64,000 nt of DNA from Kistimonas sp964291485 (GCA_964291485.2 OZ220224.1:4712001-4776000), one strand, 5' to 3'; numbered from the stretch's first letter, positions 8,410-17,386 are shown. Made by a program: numbers and translations. The notes: generated from the letters alone by a model not told the origin.

Positions 8410-9123
8410 TTACTTCATCCTCTCGGTGTTTGCGCGCTCATGGTGAGCAACGATGACGCGGATCAGTTCTTCCTTCTTGGCGAACTTGATCTGGTTCTTG
8501 CTCATCCCGATATCGGGCAGTTGTCGCGCCATGTTTCTCAATTCCACGGTCCGGTGCAGTCGCAGGGCTTCTGCAGTCTCGGGCTGTGGCTCCTGAGCGG
8601 TAACGGGTTGTTCCTGTTTGGCCGCTGCTTTCGGTGCCGGCTTTGGTTTGGGTTCCGCTTTCTTCGGCTTTTCAGCCGGGGCGGTCACCACAAACGTTCT
8701 GGCAACGGTCACCGTGGTGTCACTCCTGGATTCCGCACTGGCCGACGTTTCAGGCTCGGCCTGTACCGCTTTCTTCGGCTCATCCGGCGTGACCGGGGCA
8801 TCCGGTTCCGGCTGATTGCCGTCCGGGCTGCCATCACCATCCGGGTCAGGCTTGTCCAGCAGCGGCGCCAGGTCCGCGGCAGGCCGGGCTATCACGTGGG
8901 TAGATACCACACGCCCTACCCGGTCGGCCGCAACCGTGCCAGCTTCAATGGCCGCCTTGGTCGCACCCACGTCGCCGCGGATGATAATGGTCACCAGACC
9001 ACCACCGACCTGCTCGATACCGGACAGGGTGACGTTAGCGGCTTTCAGACAGACGTCAGCGGCTTCCACTGCGGCCAGGTAACCGACAGTTTCAATAAAT
9101 CCGGCTGCTTCTTGTCCTTTCAT
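8410..9123 (-). CDS. BMC shell protein with long linker and C-terminal helical domain
   Basis: 237 residues. Residues 1 to about 88 are a complete BMC-H domain (GFIETVGYLAAVEAADVCL, NVTLSGIEQVGGG, LVTIIIRGDVGATKAA, VVSTHVIARP). About 100 residues of Pro/Glu/Ala/Lys-rich linker follow. The last 40 residues (VELRNMARQLPDIGMSKNQ, then KKEELIRVIVAHHE) resemble the small SAP/Rho-N-terminal-like helical fold. EutK of Salmonella also carries a C-terminal extension after one BMC domain, but its tail is a different helix-turn-helix. The tail could bind nucleic acid or recruit cargo; neither is shown. It sits between eutL and eutE. Confidence 0.85.
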   Translation of the reverse strand: MKGQEAAGFIETVGYLAAVEAADVCLKAANVTLSGIEQVGGGLVTIIIRGDVGATKAAIEAGTVAADRVGRVVSTHVIARPAADLAPLLDKPDPDGDGSPDGNQPEPDAPVTPDEPKKAVQAEPETSASAESRSDTTVTVARTFVVTAPAEKPKKAEPKPKPAPKAAAKQEQPVTAQEPQPETAEALRLHRTVELRNMARQLPDIGMSKNQIKFAKKEELIRVIVAHHERANTERMK

Positions 9124-9140
9124 GGCCTACCGCTCCCGTC

Positions 9141-9794
9141 TTAGAAATGCTTCGGGTTTTCAGCCACGAACTTCACAGCGTCAGCGAAGGCATCGCAGGC
9201 TGCCTTACAGGCAGACTGGCTACCGGTCAGCAGACCGCCGCCGAAGTTGGTTTCTGAAGGAGGCTCGAACAGTTCACACAGGGTGACGTCAGCCGCTTTC
9301 AGGGCAGCGTCCAGGCCGTACATGGCTTCCAGCGGAGGAGCGATCAGGTACGCCAGGGGCTCGCCTTCCTTGATGCCAGCCATGCCGGACAGGAAGGAAC
9401 CGGTGCGGGAGATGCACTGCGCGTAGTACGCGATGGTGTCGTCTTCGTTCGCACTGTAGAAAGAGAATTCGTTTTCAATGAAGTCGATAGCAACGTTCAG
9501 GCCGCTGCGGACTTCCGCCGGGTTAGGACCGGCCAGCATGCCGATAACTTCACCGGCCAGCTTGGTGTTGGCGTTAGCCGCACCGCCGTAGAAGCTCTTG
9601 CCCAGGCACACGGTAACTTCTGCGTTCTTGGTCGCTTCGTCCAGCGCGCAGTAGGTTACGTCGTCGCAGTCAGAGGTCAGGATGCCGACACTCTTCCAGC
9701 CCTTGGGCATGCCCAGCTTCTCTGCCATCTTGGCATCGACGTTGGGGATCATTTTTACCGCCAGTACGCCGGCGCCTAAGCGATCACCTTTCAT
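9141..9794 (-). CDS. eutL: EutL, BMC-T trimeric shell protein
   Basis: 217 residues, the standard EutL length, with two fused, permuted BMC domains. Recognisable pieces are LGAGVLAVKMIPNVDAKMAE, SVGILTSDCDDVTYCALDEA, KSFYGGAANANTKLAGEVIG and FEPPSETNFGGGLLTGSQSA. EutL trimers form gated pores for bulky cofactors or substrates. GGAGAG lies six bases before the ATG. It follows eutC by 70 bases. Confidence 0.95.
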   Translation of the reverse strand: MKGDRLGAGVLAVKMIPNVDAKMAEKLGMPKGWKSVGILTSDCDDVTYCALDEATKNAEVTVCLGKSFYGGAANANTKLAGEVIGMLAGPNPAEVRSGLNVAIDFIENEFSFYSANEDDTIAYYAQCISRTGSFLSGMAGIKEGEPLAYLIAPPLEAMYGLDAALKAADVTLCELFEPPSETNFGGGLLTGSQSACKAACDAFADAVKFVAENPKHF

Positions 9795-9864
9795 GACTCT
9801 CTCCGGTATATTCGGTCGTGCAGGCTGCCGCGTTATTACGACAGCAGCCGTGCGTCATTAGTCG

Positions 9865-10755
9865 TTAGACTCGGAAACCAACACCACTGCACTTCTGTTC
9901 CATCATCTTCTTGACGATGTTGGCGATGTGCGCACCGGCTTCAGCAGCAGGGGTGCCGCGGCGGTGGATGTTAGAGATCACGGTACGGCCGGCTTCCGGC
10001 ATACCTACCTTGCCTTCATAGGTGATGTAGGCACCCATGGATTCGCCAGTGGCCAGTCCGGGACGCTCACCGACCAGCTCGACAGTCACCTTGCTGCCGA
10101 CGATCTCGGTGATGTGGTCCATGGCACCGACACGACCAAACTTGACGAATACGGGGTTGCCAACGCTCATGCCGTAACCTTCCAGACCCTGCTTCAGAGC
10201 GGGCAGGATGTTCTTCAGGTTGGCGGTGATCGCGGTGGAGGACAGGCCGTCAGCGATGACGATCTGTACGTCGACGCCCTTACGGCATTCGGCGTTAACC
10301 TTTGCAACACCTTCTTCGTTCAGCTTGCGGCCCAGGTCAGGACGGGTAACGTACATGTCCTTGTCTTCACAGCAGGACTGCACAGCCACCAGGCCCATCT
10401 CGACCACAAACTCTTCCGGTACTTCGTTGAACACGGAGTCGATGGCGACGGCGTGGTCAGCGCGGAAGCGCAACATGGTTTCGGTCTTGTAGCGGGGACC
10501 CGCACGACCGATGCCCAGGCGAGCCGGCGTCTTGGCCTTCAGCTTCATGTATTCCGCTTCGTTCTCGGCATTCTCGATGTCGAAGAAGTCGGACATTTCA
10601 ATGGCAGTGATGTCTTTCAGTTCGCTGTCGGCGACATCACTGACCTGGCTGGCCAAGGATACCTGTTGTACGACTTCAGACTTCTGACCGTCGTCAATAT
10701 TGATTTCCTTGAGGACCTTGCCGATCAGGTCTTTCAATTCGTTTTCAGAGATCAT
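9865..10755 (-). CDS. eutC: EutC, ethanolamine ammonia-lyase small subunit
   Basis: 296 residues. With EutB it forms the adenosylcobalamin-dependent lyase that splits ethanolamine into acetaldehyde and ammonia. The N-terminal ENELKDLIGKVLKEINI is the known type of targeting helix, followed by an acidic linker. The catalytic part has TPARLGIGRAGPRYKTETML, RFRADHAVAIDSVF, VIADGLSSTAI, LVGERPGLATGESMGAYITY and NIHRRGTPAAEAGAHI. It starts 13 bases after eutB. Confidence 0.96.
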   Translation of the reverse strand: MISENELKDLIGKVLKEINIDDGQKSEVVQQVSLASQVSDVADSELKDITAIEMSDFFDIENAENEAEYMKLKAKTPARLGIGRAGPRYKTETMLRFRADHAVAIDSVFNEVPEEFVVEMGLVAVQSCCEDKDMYVTRPDLGRKLNEEGVAKVNAECRKGVDVQIVIADGLSSTAITANLKNILPALKQGLEGYGMSVGNPVFVKFGRVGAMDHITEIVGSKVTVELVGERPGLATGESMGAYITYEGKVGMPEAGRTVISNIHRRGTPAAEAGAHIANIVKKMMEQKCSGVGFRV

Positions 10756-10768
10756 CGATAGCCACCCG

Positions 10769-12133
10769 TTACTTCAGGAAAATAGAAGCGTCGCCGGCAC
10801 GCTCGGTCAGACGGCCGTCTTCCATGATGCCCATGCGTTCACACCAGGCTTCAAATTCCGGAATCGGACGCTTGTTGAAGATGTCGCGCATAGTGGCCAC
10901 GTCGTGGTAACCGCTGGTCTGGTACATCAGCATGATGTCGTCGCCCGCCGGGATACCCATGAAATAGGTACAGCCCGCTGCGGTCAGCAGGGTCATCAGC
11001 GCTTCGTTGTCGTTCTGGTCGGTCTTCATGTGGTTGGTGTAACACACGTCAACACCCATTGGCAGGCCGTGCAGCTTGCCCATGAAGTGGTCTTCCAGAC
11101 CCGCACGGATTACCTGCTTACCGTCGTACAGGTACTCAGGACCGATGAAACCAACAACCGTGTTCACCAGGAACGGCTTGTAGTGACGGGCAAAACCGTA
11201 GCAACGGGCTTCCATGGTCACCTGGTCAGCACCGTGGTGCGCATCGGAAGACAGCTCGGAACCCTGGCCGGTTTCGAAGTACAGAACGTTCGGGCCAGTA
11301 CAGGTGCCCTGCTTGAGCATCATGTCACGGGCTTCCGCCAGGTGACCGGCGTTGAAACCGAACGCTTCGTTACCCTTCTGGGAACCGGCGATGGACTGGA
11401 AGATCATGTCGGCCGGTGCGCCGCGCTCAACCGCTTCCATCTGTGACAGTACGTGTGCCAGTACGCAGTTCTGGGTCGGGATTTCAAAGCGCTGCTTGAT
11501 TTCCTCGAACTGGTGCAGGCAGCGGTAGATGCTGTCTGTGCTGTCATCTACGGGGTTCAGACCGATGACCGCGTCACCGATACCGTAAGACAGACCTTCC
11601 AACGTGGAGATACGGATACCTTCAACGTCGTCAGTCGTGTGGTTAGGCTGCAGACGGGCAGCCAGGGTACCCTGACGTCCGATGGTGGTGTTACAGGTCG
11701 CCAGAACTTCGATCTTGCTGGCCACGTAGATCAGGTCCGCGTTGGTCATCAGCTTGGCGACCGCGGCGATCATCTCGGAGGTCAGACCACGGCTGACACG
11801 ACGAATGTCGTCACTACGGGTAGTGTACTGCAGCAGCCACTCGCGCAGCTCGGCCACAGTCCAGTTCTTGATCTCGTCATAGATGCGTTCGTTAACGTCA
11901 TCCTGAATGATACGGGTGACTTCGTCACACTCGTAAGGCACAACCGGGTTGTTGCGCAGATCGGACAGCAGCATGCGGGACAATACGTCCTTGGCCGCTA
12001 CCATCTCGGTAATGGATTCGGCAGCTAAACCTGCCAGAATGTCGCCAGAGCGTTTCTCGTTGGCCTTGGCGAGCACTTCCTTGATGCTGGAAAAGGCATA
12101 CACCTTTCCAAACAGCTTGGTCTTGAGAAGCAT
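10769..12133 (-). CDS. eutB: EutB, ethanolamine ammonia-lyase large subunit
   Basis: 454 residues, the full family length and the catalytic TIM-barrel subunit. Family blocks are continuous: GRQGTLAARLQPNHTTDDV, LSYGIGDAVIGLNPVDDS, FQSIAGSQKGNEAFGFN, YFETGQGSELSSDAHHGADQ, LVNTVVGFIGPEYLYD and GIPAGDDIMLMYQTSGYHD. It is the first gene of the operon; the remaining genes follow leftward. No eut regulator (eutR or eutVW) lies next to it. Confidence 0.97.
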   Translation of the reverse strand: MLLKTKLFGKVYAFSSIKEVLAKANEKRSGDILAGLAAESITEMVAAKDVLSRMLLSDLRNNPVVPYECDEVTRIIQDDVNERIYDEIKNWTVAELREWLLQYTTRSDDIRRVSRGLTSEMIAAVAKLMTNADLIYVASKIEVLATCNTTIGRQGTLAARLQPNHTTDDVEGIRISTLEGLSYGIGDAVIGLNPVDDSTDSIYRCLHQFEEIKQRFEIPTQNCVLAHVLSQMEAVERGAPADMIFQSIAGSQKGNEAFGFNAGHLAEARDMMLKQGTCTGPNVLYFETGQGSELSSDAHHGADQVTMEARCYGFARHYKPFLVNTVVGFIGPEYLYDGKQVIRAGLEDHFMGKLHGLPMGVDVCYTNHMKTDQNDNEALMTLLTAAGCTYFMGIPAGDDIMLMYQTSGYHDVATMRDIFNKRPIPEFEAWCERMGIMEDGRLTERAGDASIFLK

Positions 12134-12495
12134 TTGTGAGCCTTTGCCTGGGGTAAAGGAAATTTAACGCTGCGAAGAGTACTCAAATGCGTCAACCCAA
12201 TTGTTGATGTGCATCATCAGCGACCCCGGCTTGACGATTGACCTAGCTCAAAGGTTTTATCACATAAAAAAACTGACCGAAGTCAGATGTCGTAGGTCAT
12301 TTTTTGAGATGCAAAATCAATGACTTCCATCAACTGTACTTTCCAATACACCATTCTTATCAACATGACAGGCTGTATCCTGTTGCACTACTACCTGGAA
12401 TGACTGACCCATTGGTTACACACATTTGGCAGTAATCTGTGTCAAATGCGTAAGAGATCATCAACGTACCTTTCCAGAGCGCAATGGAGAACAGA
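12134..12495. other. Intergenic region upstream of eutB
   Basis: About 360 bases between divergent genes. It must hold the leftward eut promoter. Visible structure: a hairpin with a T-run (see 12266-12305) and an imperfect dyad, ATTTGGCA-N8-TGTCAAAT, at 12424-12447, which could be an operator for either direction. No gene is seen. Confidence 0.5.
12266..12305 (-). promoter_or_regulatory. Terminator-like hairpin(s) in the eutB upstream region
   Basis: On the minus strand CTGAC-TTCG-GTCAG (12273-12286) is followed at once by seven T. On the plus strand TGACC (12274-12278) can instead pair with GGTCA (12295-12299), followed by six T. The two pairings exclude each other. If the eut transcript starts upstream of 12300, this could act as an attenuator about 135 bases before eutB. 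Confidence 0.4.
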
Positions 12496-13155
12496 ATGGA
12501 TCCTCAAAAAACCAGTAGCCCGCCGCCCAAAAGACACAAAGCCGAAACGTTGCCAGAGAATAAGGCATCCCTCTCTCAAGAAGCAGGAAAACTACGAACT
12601 GGCGAAAAGGTAGAGGCGGTGAATCCTGATCCAGCCATGTCAAAGCTAGATCAACCTTGCACTTCCCAGGCAACCAAGGTGGAAACCATAACGGTTCAGG
12701 CAGATACAGTAGCGATGCAAGAGGAAGAGTGCCAAACCATGGAAGACGTTGCTCGAATATACAATACAACCCTGCAAAGGTTGCAACGAATGCATGCGCT
12801 TGGTTGTGATTTTTCCACCAAGAAAGAGACATTAGAAGAGGAGCTAAAAGACATATACTCCATACAAAATGGATTCGCGAAAATGTCAGCCTATTTTTAT
12901 AACCAACCAGAAGAGGAAAGAGAAATTGCTATAGATTATGAAGATCTTCATAATATCTTTGAAGAAATAAATAAGAGCATACTACGAAACATTGCACACA
13001 CAGAAAACAAAGATTACCAACTTGCCTGCCTCCAGATTAATGACTGCACCATAGAGACCCTTCATACACTAAAAGAAATGCTCGAAAAATCAAACAAATA
13101 CACAAAGATCACATCAAGCCAAAAAGCTCTACAAACACAAAGTCAAAATCGTTAA
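12496..13155 (+). CDS. Hypothetical effector-like protein with NLS-like motif
   Basis: 219 residues from the ATG at 12496, preferred over the ATG at 12484 because GGAG lies 7 bases before it. No signal peptide is seen. The N-terminus holds SSPPPKRHKAE, a proline-basic cluster like a nuclear localisation signal. Residues up to about 85 are low in complexity; the rest is charged and helical with coiled-coil tendency (TLEEELKDIYSIQNGF, EDLHNIFEEINKS). I recognise no family. The next gene has the same kind of start, so the two may be paralogous or co-evolving effectors. Confidence 0.6.
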   Translation: MDPQKTSSPPPKRHKAETLPENKASLSQEAGKLRTGEKVEAVNPDPAMSKLDQPCTSQATKVETITVQADTVAMQEEECQTMEDVARIYNTTLQRLQRMHALGCDFSTKKETLEEELKDIYSIQNGFAKMSAYFYNQPEEEREIAIDYEDLHNIFEEINKSILRNIAHTENKDYQLACLQINDCTIETLHTLKEMLEKSNKYTKITSSQKALQTQSQNR

Positions 13156-13473
13156 TACTTTATAGTCGAAACAATTTGAACACCCCTCTGGCGTCATTAA
13201 CAGGAAAGGACTGAAAATCAAACAACTCTATAAAAAATCACACAAAAATATTTCATATGAAATCTAGAATTTAAGCAGTTATTCTACAATCATTGATATT
13301 TATCAAATAGCGACTTTACAGGTTGCACTCTTGCATGCCTTTTAATCAGTAAAACTGTCAATATTGTTACCTCAGAATGTGAAGTATTAGTGTCTGACTT
13401 TCCAAGAGCCTTTTTTGAATATCAACATCCATAGCGATGTATTGCATCAAAATCGTCAATGAGAAGGAATATC
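13156..13473. other. AT-rich spacer between two NLS-bearing genes
   Basis: No gene or clear terminator is seen. The stretch ends with AAGGA before the ATG at 13474. Confidence 0.4.
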
Positions 13474-13962
13474 ATGGAAAGTCATCACGTACCTGCTTCT
13501 ACTGTACCGTCCTCCCCTTCAAGAACAACGCCAGTACCTAGCGGGCATGAACAGCCAGCTCAAACGGAAACCAAAATCGCTGGCAAGGTCGATCATGACC
13601 GGTCTGGAAAACGCAAACCAATAGCTGAACAAAAAATCACGGAATCTTCAGAGCCCCCACCCAAAAAAGCGCGCCCCTCTCCCTCAGACATAGATACCGT
13701 TTTAGCATCACTAACAACAACGCTCGACAGTACGACTTTTCAGACTCTCCAAACATTAGCTGAAACAATGAAAAACCCAGAAAAGAAGTATTTATTTCTG
13801 ACAGGAGAAGTCGAAGAAATCTGTCCTTCTTTTATCGAGCTTGCCAAAAGAATATGTCATCAACCATCGGTTGAACCATCAACATCTCAAAGAAGCTCAC
13901 GGTCAATGGAATCGGCATCATCTTTCCTGGACATATTATTTGAATATGTTGCCAAGTATTGA
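13474..13962 (+). CDS. Hypothetical NLS-bearing protein, probably the N-terminal part of a frame-broken gene
   Basis: 162 residues from the ATG at 13474 (AAGGA six bases upstream; an earlier ATG at 13459 lacks a site). Residues 1-70 are Pro/Ser/Thr-rich with EPPPKKARPSPS, a nuclear-localisation-like cluster close to the one in the preceding gene. A helical part follows (DTVLASLTTTLDSTTFQTL). The frame stops at 13962. A second plus frame is open from before 13841 and carries on to 14545, so this looks like one gene with a one-base shift between about 13840 and 13960. The function is unknown. Confidence 0.5.
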   Translation: MESHHVPASTVPSSPSRTTPVPSGHEQPAQTETKIAGKVDHDRSGKRKPIAEQKITESSEPPPKKARPSPSDIDTVLASLTTTLDSTTFQTLQTLAETMKNPEKKYLFLTGEVEEICPSFIELAKRICHQPSVEPSTSQRSSRSMESASSFLDILFEYVAKY

Positions 13963-14545
13963 ATGGAGAGAATTATGGCAATACATACCAAAAACAACGA
14001 CAACAAAAAGAAAAACCACCTATGAACCAATAAAATTCATGACATCTACAACCGTAAACAATATAAAACTAACATCAATATATAATACTTATTACAATTT
14101 CATGAATAGCGATAGAAAAAAGTCTATTGATTTATTAAAACAAACCAAGCATGACTGCCATAATTGTCTCAGCATCTTAGCAGATGATGTAAACGAAAAC
14201 CTTCAAACCGTATTACCCAATTTAACACCTACTCAGAGACATTTTTTCATTGCATGGCTTGACTCAGTCAGTTTAACAACTGACGACAAAAACTTAAAAT
14301 GGCGCAACATGTCAAAAAGGGAAGGATTAGCGCTATACGCCTACAAAAAACTCGAAAAAAAAACATCCAAAATATATGAAAGAACGGAGGAGAATTATAA
14401 GTTTAGTTATGACGCAGATTCGGTCAAATCCATTCTTGAAGATGCCCATATTGCCACCGAGTCACTTAAAACCATACAACATTTTCTAGAAAAAAACTCA
14501 CTGAACCGACTACAACTACAACAACTACTGTCAATAAATGCCTGA
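13841..14545 (+). pseudogene. Continuation in another frame of the NLS-bearing gene
   Basis: 234 codons, overlapping the end of the previous frame by about 120 bases. There is no convincing ribosome-binding site for the TTG at 13841. The product is basic and helical (FIAWLDSVSLTTDDKNLKW, GLALYAYKKLEKKTSKIY). It is most simply read as the C-terminal part of the 13474 gene after a +1 shift. Alternatives are programmed frameshifting, a sequencing indel, or a separate overlapping gene. I recognise no family. Confidence 0.5.
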
Positions 14546-14592
14546 GAGCCTGTTCACGAATTGAGACTTCACTGAAGGGATTCTACAAAAGC

Positions 14593-14751
14593 ATGGGGAT
14601 CCCTATTGGATCCATACCCGAGATTACATCAGAAAACGAGCATCGATATCCAACTAAAGATGCTACACCCTATACGGCTTGCCACTGGATTGTTAAAGAT
14701 CACTCTAGAAACCTAAGAAAATACTTAAAACGTCTCGCAAAAATGAAATAG
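14593..14751 (+). other. Short open frame, possible third fragment of the broken gene
   Basis: 52 codons from an ATG without a ribosome-binding site. The frame is open upstream to 14470, and it is the frame of the 13474 segment. The peptide (SMGIPIGSIPEIT, HWIVKDHSRNLRKYLKRLA) reads as protein-like. It could be the C-terminus of the broken gene after a second shift near 14540. Confidence 0.25.
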
Positions 14752-14770
14752 CGGAATTTTTAACTGTATA

Positions 14771-16678
14771 CTATTGCATCTCAATACCGTTGATCACTTC
14801 AGTCACTCGAAGAGACATATCTACAGCTTGCGTGACATCATTTATACATGCATCAGTCTGTAAGGTATTAGGATAGTGCTGCTGATTAATAACACCTTCA
14901 TCAATCCATTGCTGGATTGTATCTTTCAACCTGGGATTAGATGCATTTGCAAGGTTTAAAATACTAGGCCTATCAGCGAACAACAAAACAACGGGGCCAC
15001 TTAATGCTGAAACCGATACAAGCAATACAGCAAGAGGCATACCTACAAAAGTTGATGTCGACATAAACAAAACACTAACAGGCATACCCAAAAATAAAAT
15101 AGATGTAAGAGCCAACTCCAACTTACTCGGCCCACTAATAAAGCTCTGCAGACCACTTGGTGTCAATTGCATGGACAGCCCCATGAAAAAATCCTTGTTT
15201 GCATGACTGTATTGTCGAAGTTTTTCCGCTTGAATCCTGTTCATTATGTCCACATCATTTACCTTGGACCAGCCTCCTTTTGCCGGAAAAGCTTTCTCTT
15301 GAAGCCAAAAGCCATCTCGTCCTGATACCGACAAGTTCTTAAGGAACGCGCGCTTAAAGGTTGCAATAATATTACCTTTAGATAACAGCTCCGCAATGGG
15401 TACAGCCGTTAGATTTGAAAAGTCCCCCTTAATTAACCGTTCTCCAAGCACTTCCTTCAAAGCATCCACCACGCGTTTTCGACTGCTTAAAGAAAGCTGA
15501 TTATCTTCTTCCTCTCGACGATTCCAATCCATTGTATCTGAAAATCTTAAAACAACTAACTCTTGTTGATTATCCGGATTTTCAAAAAAAGCTTTGATTT
15601 GTTGAAAACTGCTAGCCATCGGCACACCGGCAGCCCCCTGGTATCCTATCCTTAAAACCTTATCAACACGCGATGCTTGTGAAATATTACCTATGTGAGC
15701 CGAGAATAGATCAGATGTCCACTTTACTGGTCGCAAATCAATCTGCCGGATTCCCTCCATTAACTGTAATTGAATATCGTAGTATTGTGTTTTGGTAACG
15801 TTCATTGAACCAAAGTGTGATGAGTAACTCCGCATATATGTTCCACTATCATGGGACGCGGGAATACAAATTTTGGATAACGCCTTGTCTTCTAACAGAT
15901 TGCGGTTGCGTCCCATCCAGTTGGCTGTTTCAGGCTCGTAGGGTTCAAAAAACCACACCTCATCCTGACCGGGCGAACCTGAATGGAGTTGTGATGCCTT
16001 TCGAGTCATATAGTCATGAGTATGTGCATTTTGAATATAATACGCATTATTACTTCCATCGACTTCAACCAGTTTCCACTTTTGTTTATCACATTTTACG
16101 GACATTGCCATATGCATGATAGTGCTTTGGAAATATTCAGCATTGCCCTGTGCTTGAATGCCGTAGGTACCGTCTCTAAAAGGTATCAGCTTTATCATGC
16201 AATTAGGTCTTTCTGCTGATGACTTCAATGAACATGCATTGCTACAACGATACTGATTATTTGCTTTATTGCGTAAAAAACCATAACGTGCAAGATTCAA
16301 TACAGGACTTATTGCGTCACGACATGCAATACCCCAATATTCCCTTTCGCTCGGTTCACCATCATGAAGTCTGGCAGGTTCATCAGTCATATATCCTTTG
16401 CTTTCCTTGTTTTGAATGGTGTAATAGCCAGCCATACCATTGACAGGCTTAATTTTCCATAACACCTGATCATTGTTTTTCCATGGCGTCATCCGACCGA
16501 TACTTTTTTGAAAATAGTTCTCATTTTTTGTATTCATAATGGAATAAATGTCAGTATCTTGCGGCAACATCTGAAACAGACAAGAAGCATAATCAAATTC
16601 TGATTTTAATTGGGTATTACGATCGCAAAGATATCCACCGCTCAACTTGTTTTGTATTGAGACATAACCTGATAACAT
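14771..16678 (-). CDS. PI-PLC-like phosphodiesterase with N-terminal beta-trefoil repeats
   Basis: 635 residues from the ATG at 16678, which has GGAGGT seven bases upstream; an earlier TTG at 16696 overlaps that site. Residues about 1-245 hold ricin-type repeats (GYVSIQNKLSGGYLCD, YYTIQNKESKGYMTD, AYYIQNAHTHDYMTRK), likely sugar- or lipid-binding. Residues about 255-480 resemble a PI-PLC X domain: KICIPASHDSGTY with the first catalytic His, GIRQIDLRPV with Asp/Arg, and FSAHIGN with the second His. Residues about 520-575 are strongly hydrophobic, probably one or two membrane segments. No signal peptide is seen. The family cleaves phosphoinositides or GPI anchors; here it is a likely host-membrane effector. 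It is flanked by other effector-like genes. Confidence 0.78.
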   Translation of the reverse strand: MLSGYVSIQNKLSGGYLCDRNTQLKSEFDYASCLFQMLPQDTDIYSIMNTKNENYFQKSIGRMTPWKNNDQVLWKIKPVNGMAGYYTIQNKESKGYMTDEPARLHDGEPSEREYWGIACRDAISPVLNLARYGFLRNKANNQYRCSNACSLKSSAERPNCMIKLIPFRDGTYGIQAQGNAEYFQSTIMHMAMSVKCDKQKWKLVEVDGSNNAYYIQNAHTHDYMTRKASQLHSGSPGQDEVWFFEPYEPETANWMGRNRNLLEDKALSKICIPASHDSGTYMRSYSSHFGSMNVTKTQYYDIQLQLMEGIRQIDLRPVKWTSDLFSAHIGNISQASRVDKVLRIGYQGAAGVPMASSFQQIKAFFENPDNQQELVVLRFSDTMDWNRREEEDNQLSLSSRKRVVDALKEVLGERLIKGDFSNLTAVPIAELLSKGNIIATFKRAFLKNLSVSGRDGFWLQEKAFPAKGGWSKVNDVDIMNRIQAEKLRQYSHANKDFFMGLSMQLTPSGLQSFISGPSKLELALTSILFLGMPVSVLFMSTSTFVGMPLAVLLVSVSALSGPVVLLFADRPSILNLANASNPRLKDTIQQWIDEGVINQQHYPNTLQTDACINDVTQAVDMSLRVTEVINGIEMQ

Positions 16679-16813
16679 CACCACACCTCCGCCCAAAAGC
16701 TACAAAAATTATTCGGTTTATAAAATGTAACTATGAACCCTCCAGATAACTGTTCATAAAAACAATTTATCTCCGAATACCGATCCCAATCTACTTCAAC
16801 TGTCTCATGCTAT

Positions 16814-17386
16814 TTAAGAATCATCCATGGTAACAAAGTGATAGAAATTAGCGATAGAACCACTTACTGATGCTGATATTTCACGCGTTGATTCGCAAAG
16901 CGCCATTCGTTTTTTAGAAATCATTTTTCTTAATTCTGATATATTATCCTGGTTGTCATTGTCATCATTTTCACCGATATAGAGTCCTAAAACTCCACCT
17001 TTATCCAAAAAACAGCCCAGCAAGCTTTTCCTTATAGTACATTTGAACTGCTTGATTTTTTCAGCTAACACTGATGACGCAGTCGATATAAGGGGTGTAT
17101 GCAAAAATGCAGGAACCACTACCGCCAAGCTTCTTTTCAAAGTCTCAGACTGATGGATAGACTCATGGGCAGACATAACCTCAACATATTCTTCTGATAA
17201 CTCAGCTAGCGAAGCACTCACCAGCTCTAATTCTCCAATCATACTCCGCAAAAGGCATTGTTCATCCTCACCCAACAAGGTACATTGCTTACACGTATTA
17301 ATCTCTTCTATTTCAGCGCCTAGAGATAACTGCAATGAAGCTTCACCAGATTCTTCGATTTGGCTTCGGCAATATGGCCTTTTCAA
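16814..17386 (-). pseudogene. C-terminal fragment of a broken gene (190 codons)
   Basis: The frame opens at a TTG without a ribosome-binding site, and its first residues (KRPYCRSQIEES) look like the middle of a protein, resembling the closing C-x2-C-R of a zinc finger. It contains CKQC and a hydrophobic stretch (SLAVVVPAFLHTPLISTASS). The neighbouring upstream frame (17343-17543) is in phase with the 257-residue gene before it and overlaps this one, offset by one base. The three pieces are best read as one gene of about 510 codons broken by a stop and a shift near 17380-17390. The function is unknown. Confidence 0.5.

Noticed and set aside
7188..8456. A 422-codon plus-strand frame, and similar long frames at 3991-5085 and 9928-10761
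   Set aside because: All lie antisense to recognised eut genes and encode His/Gln/Gly-rich sequence typical of reversed GC-biased genes.
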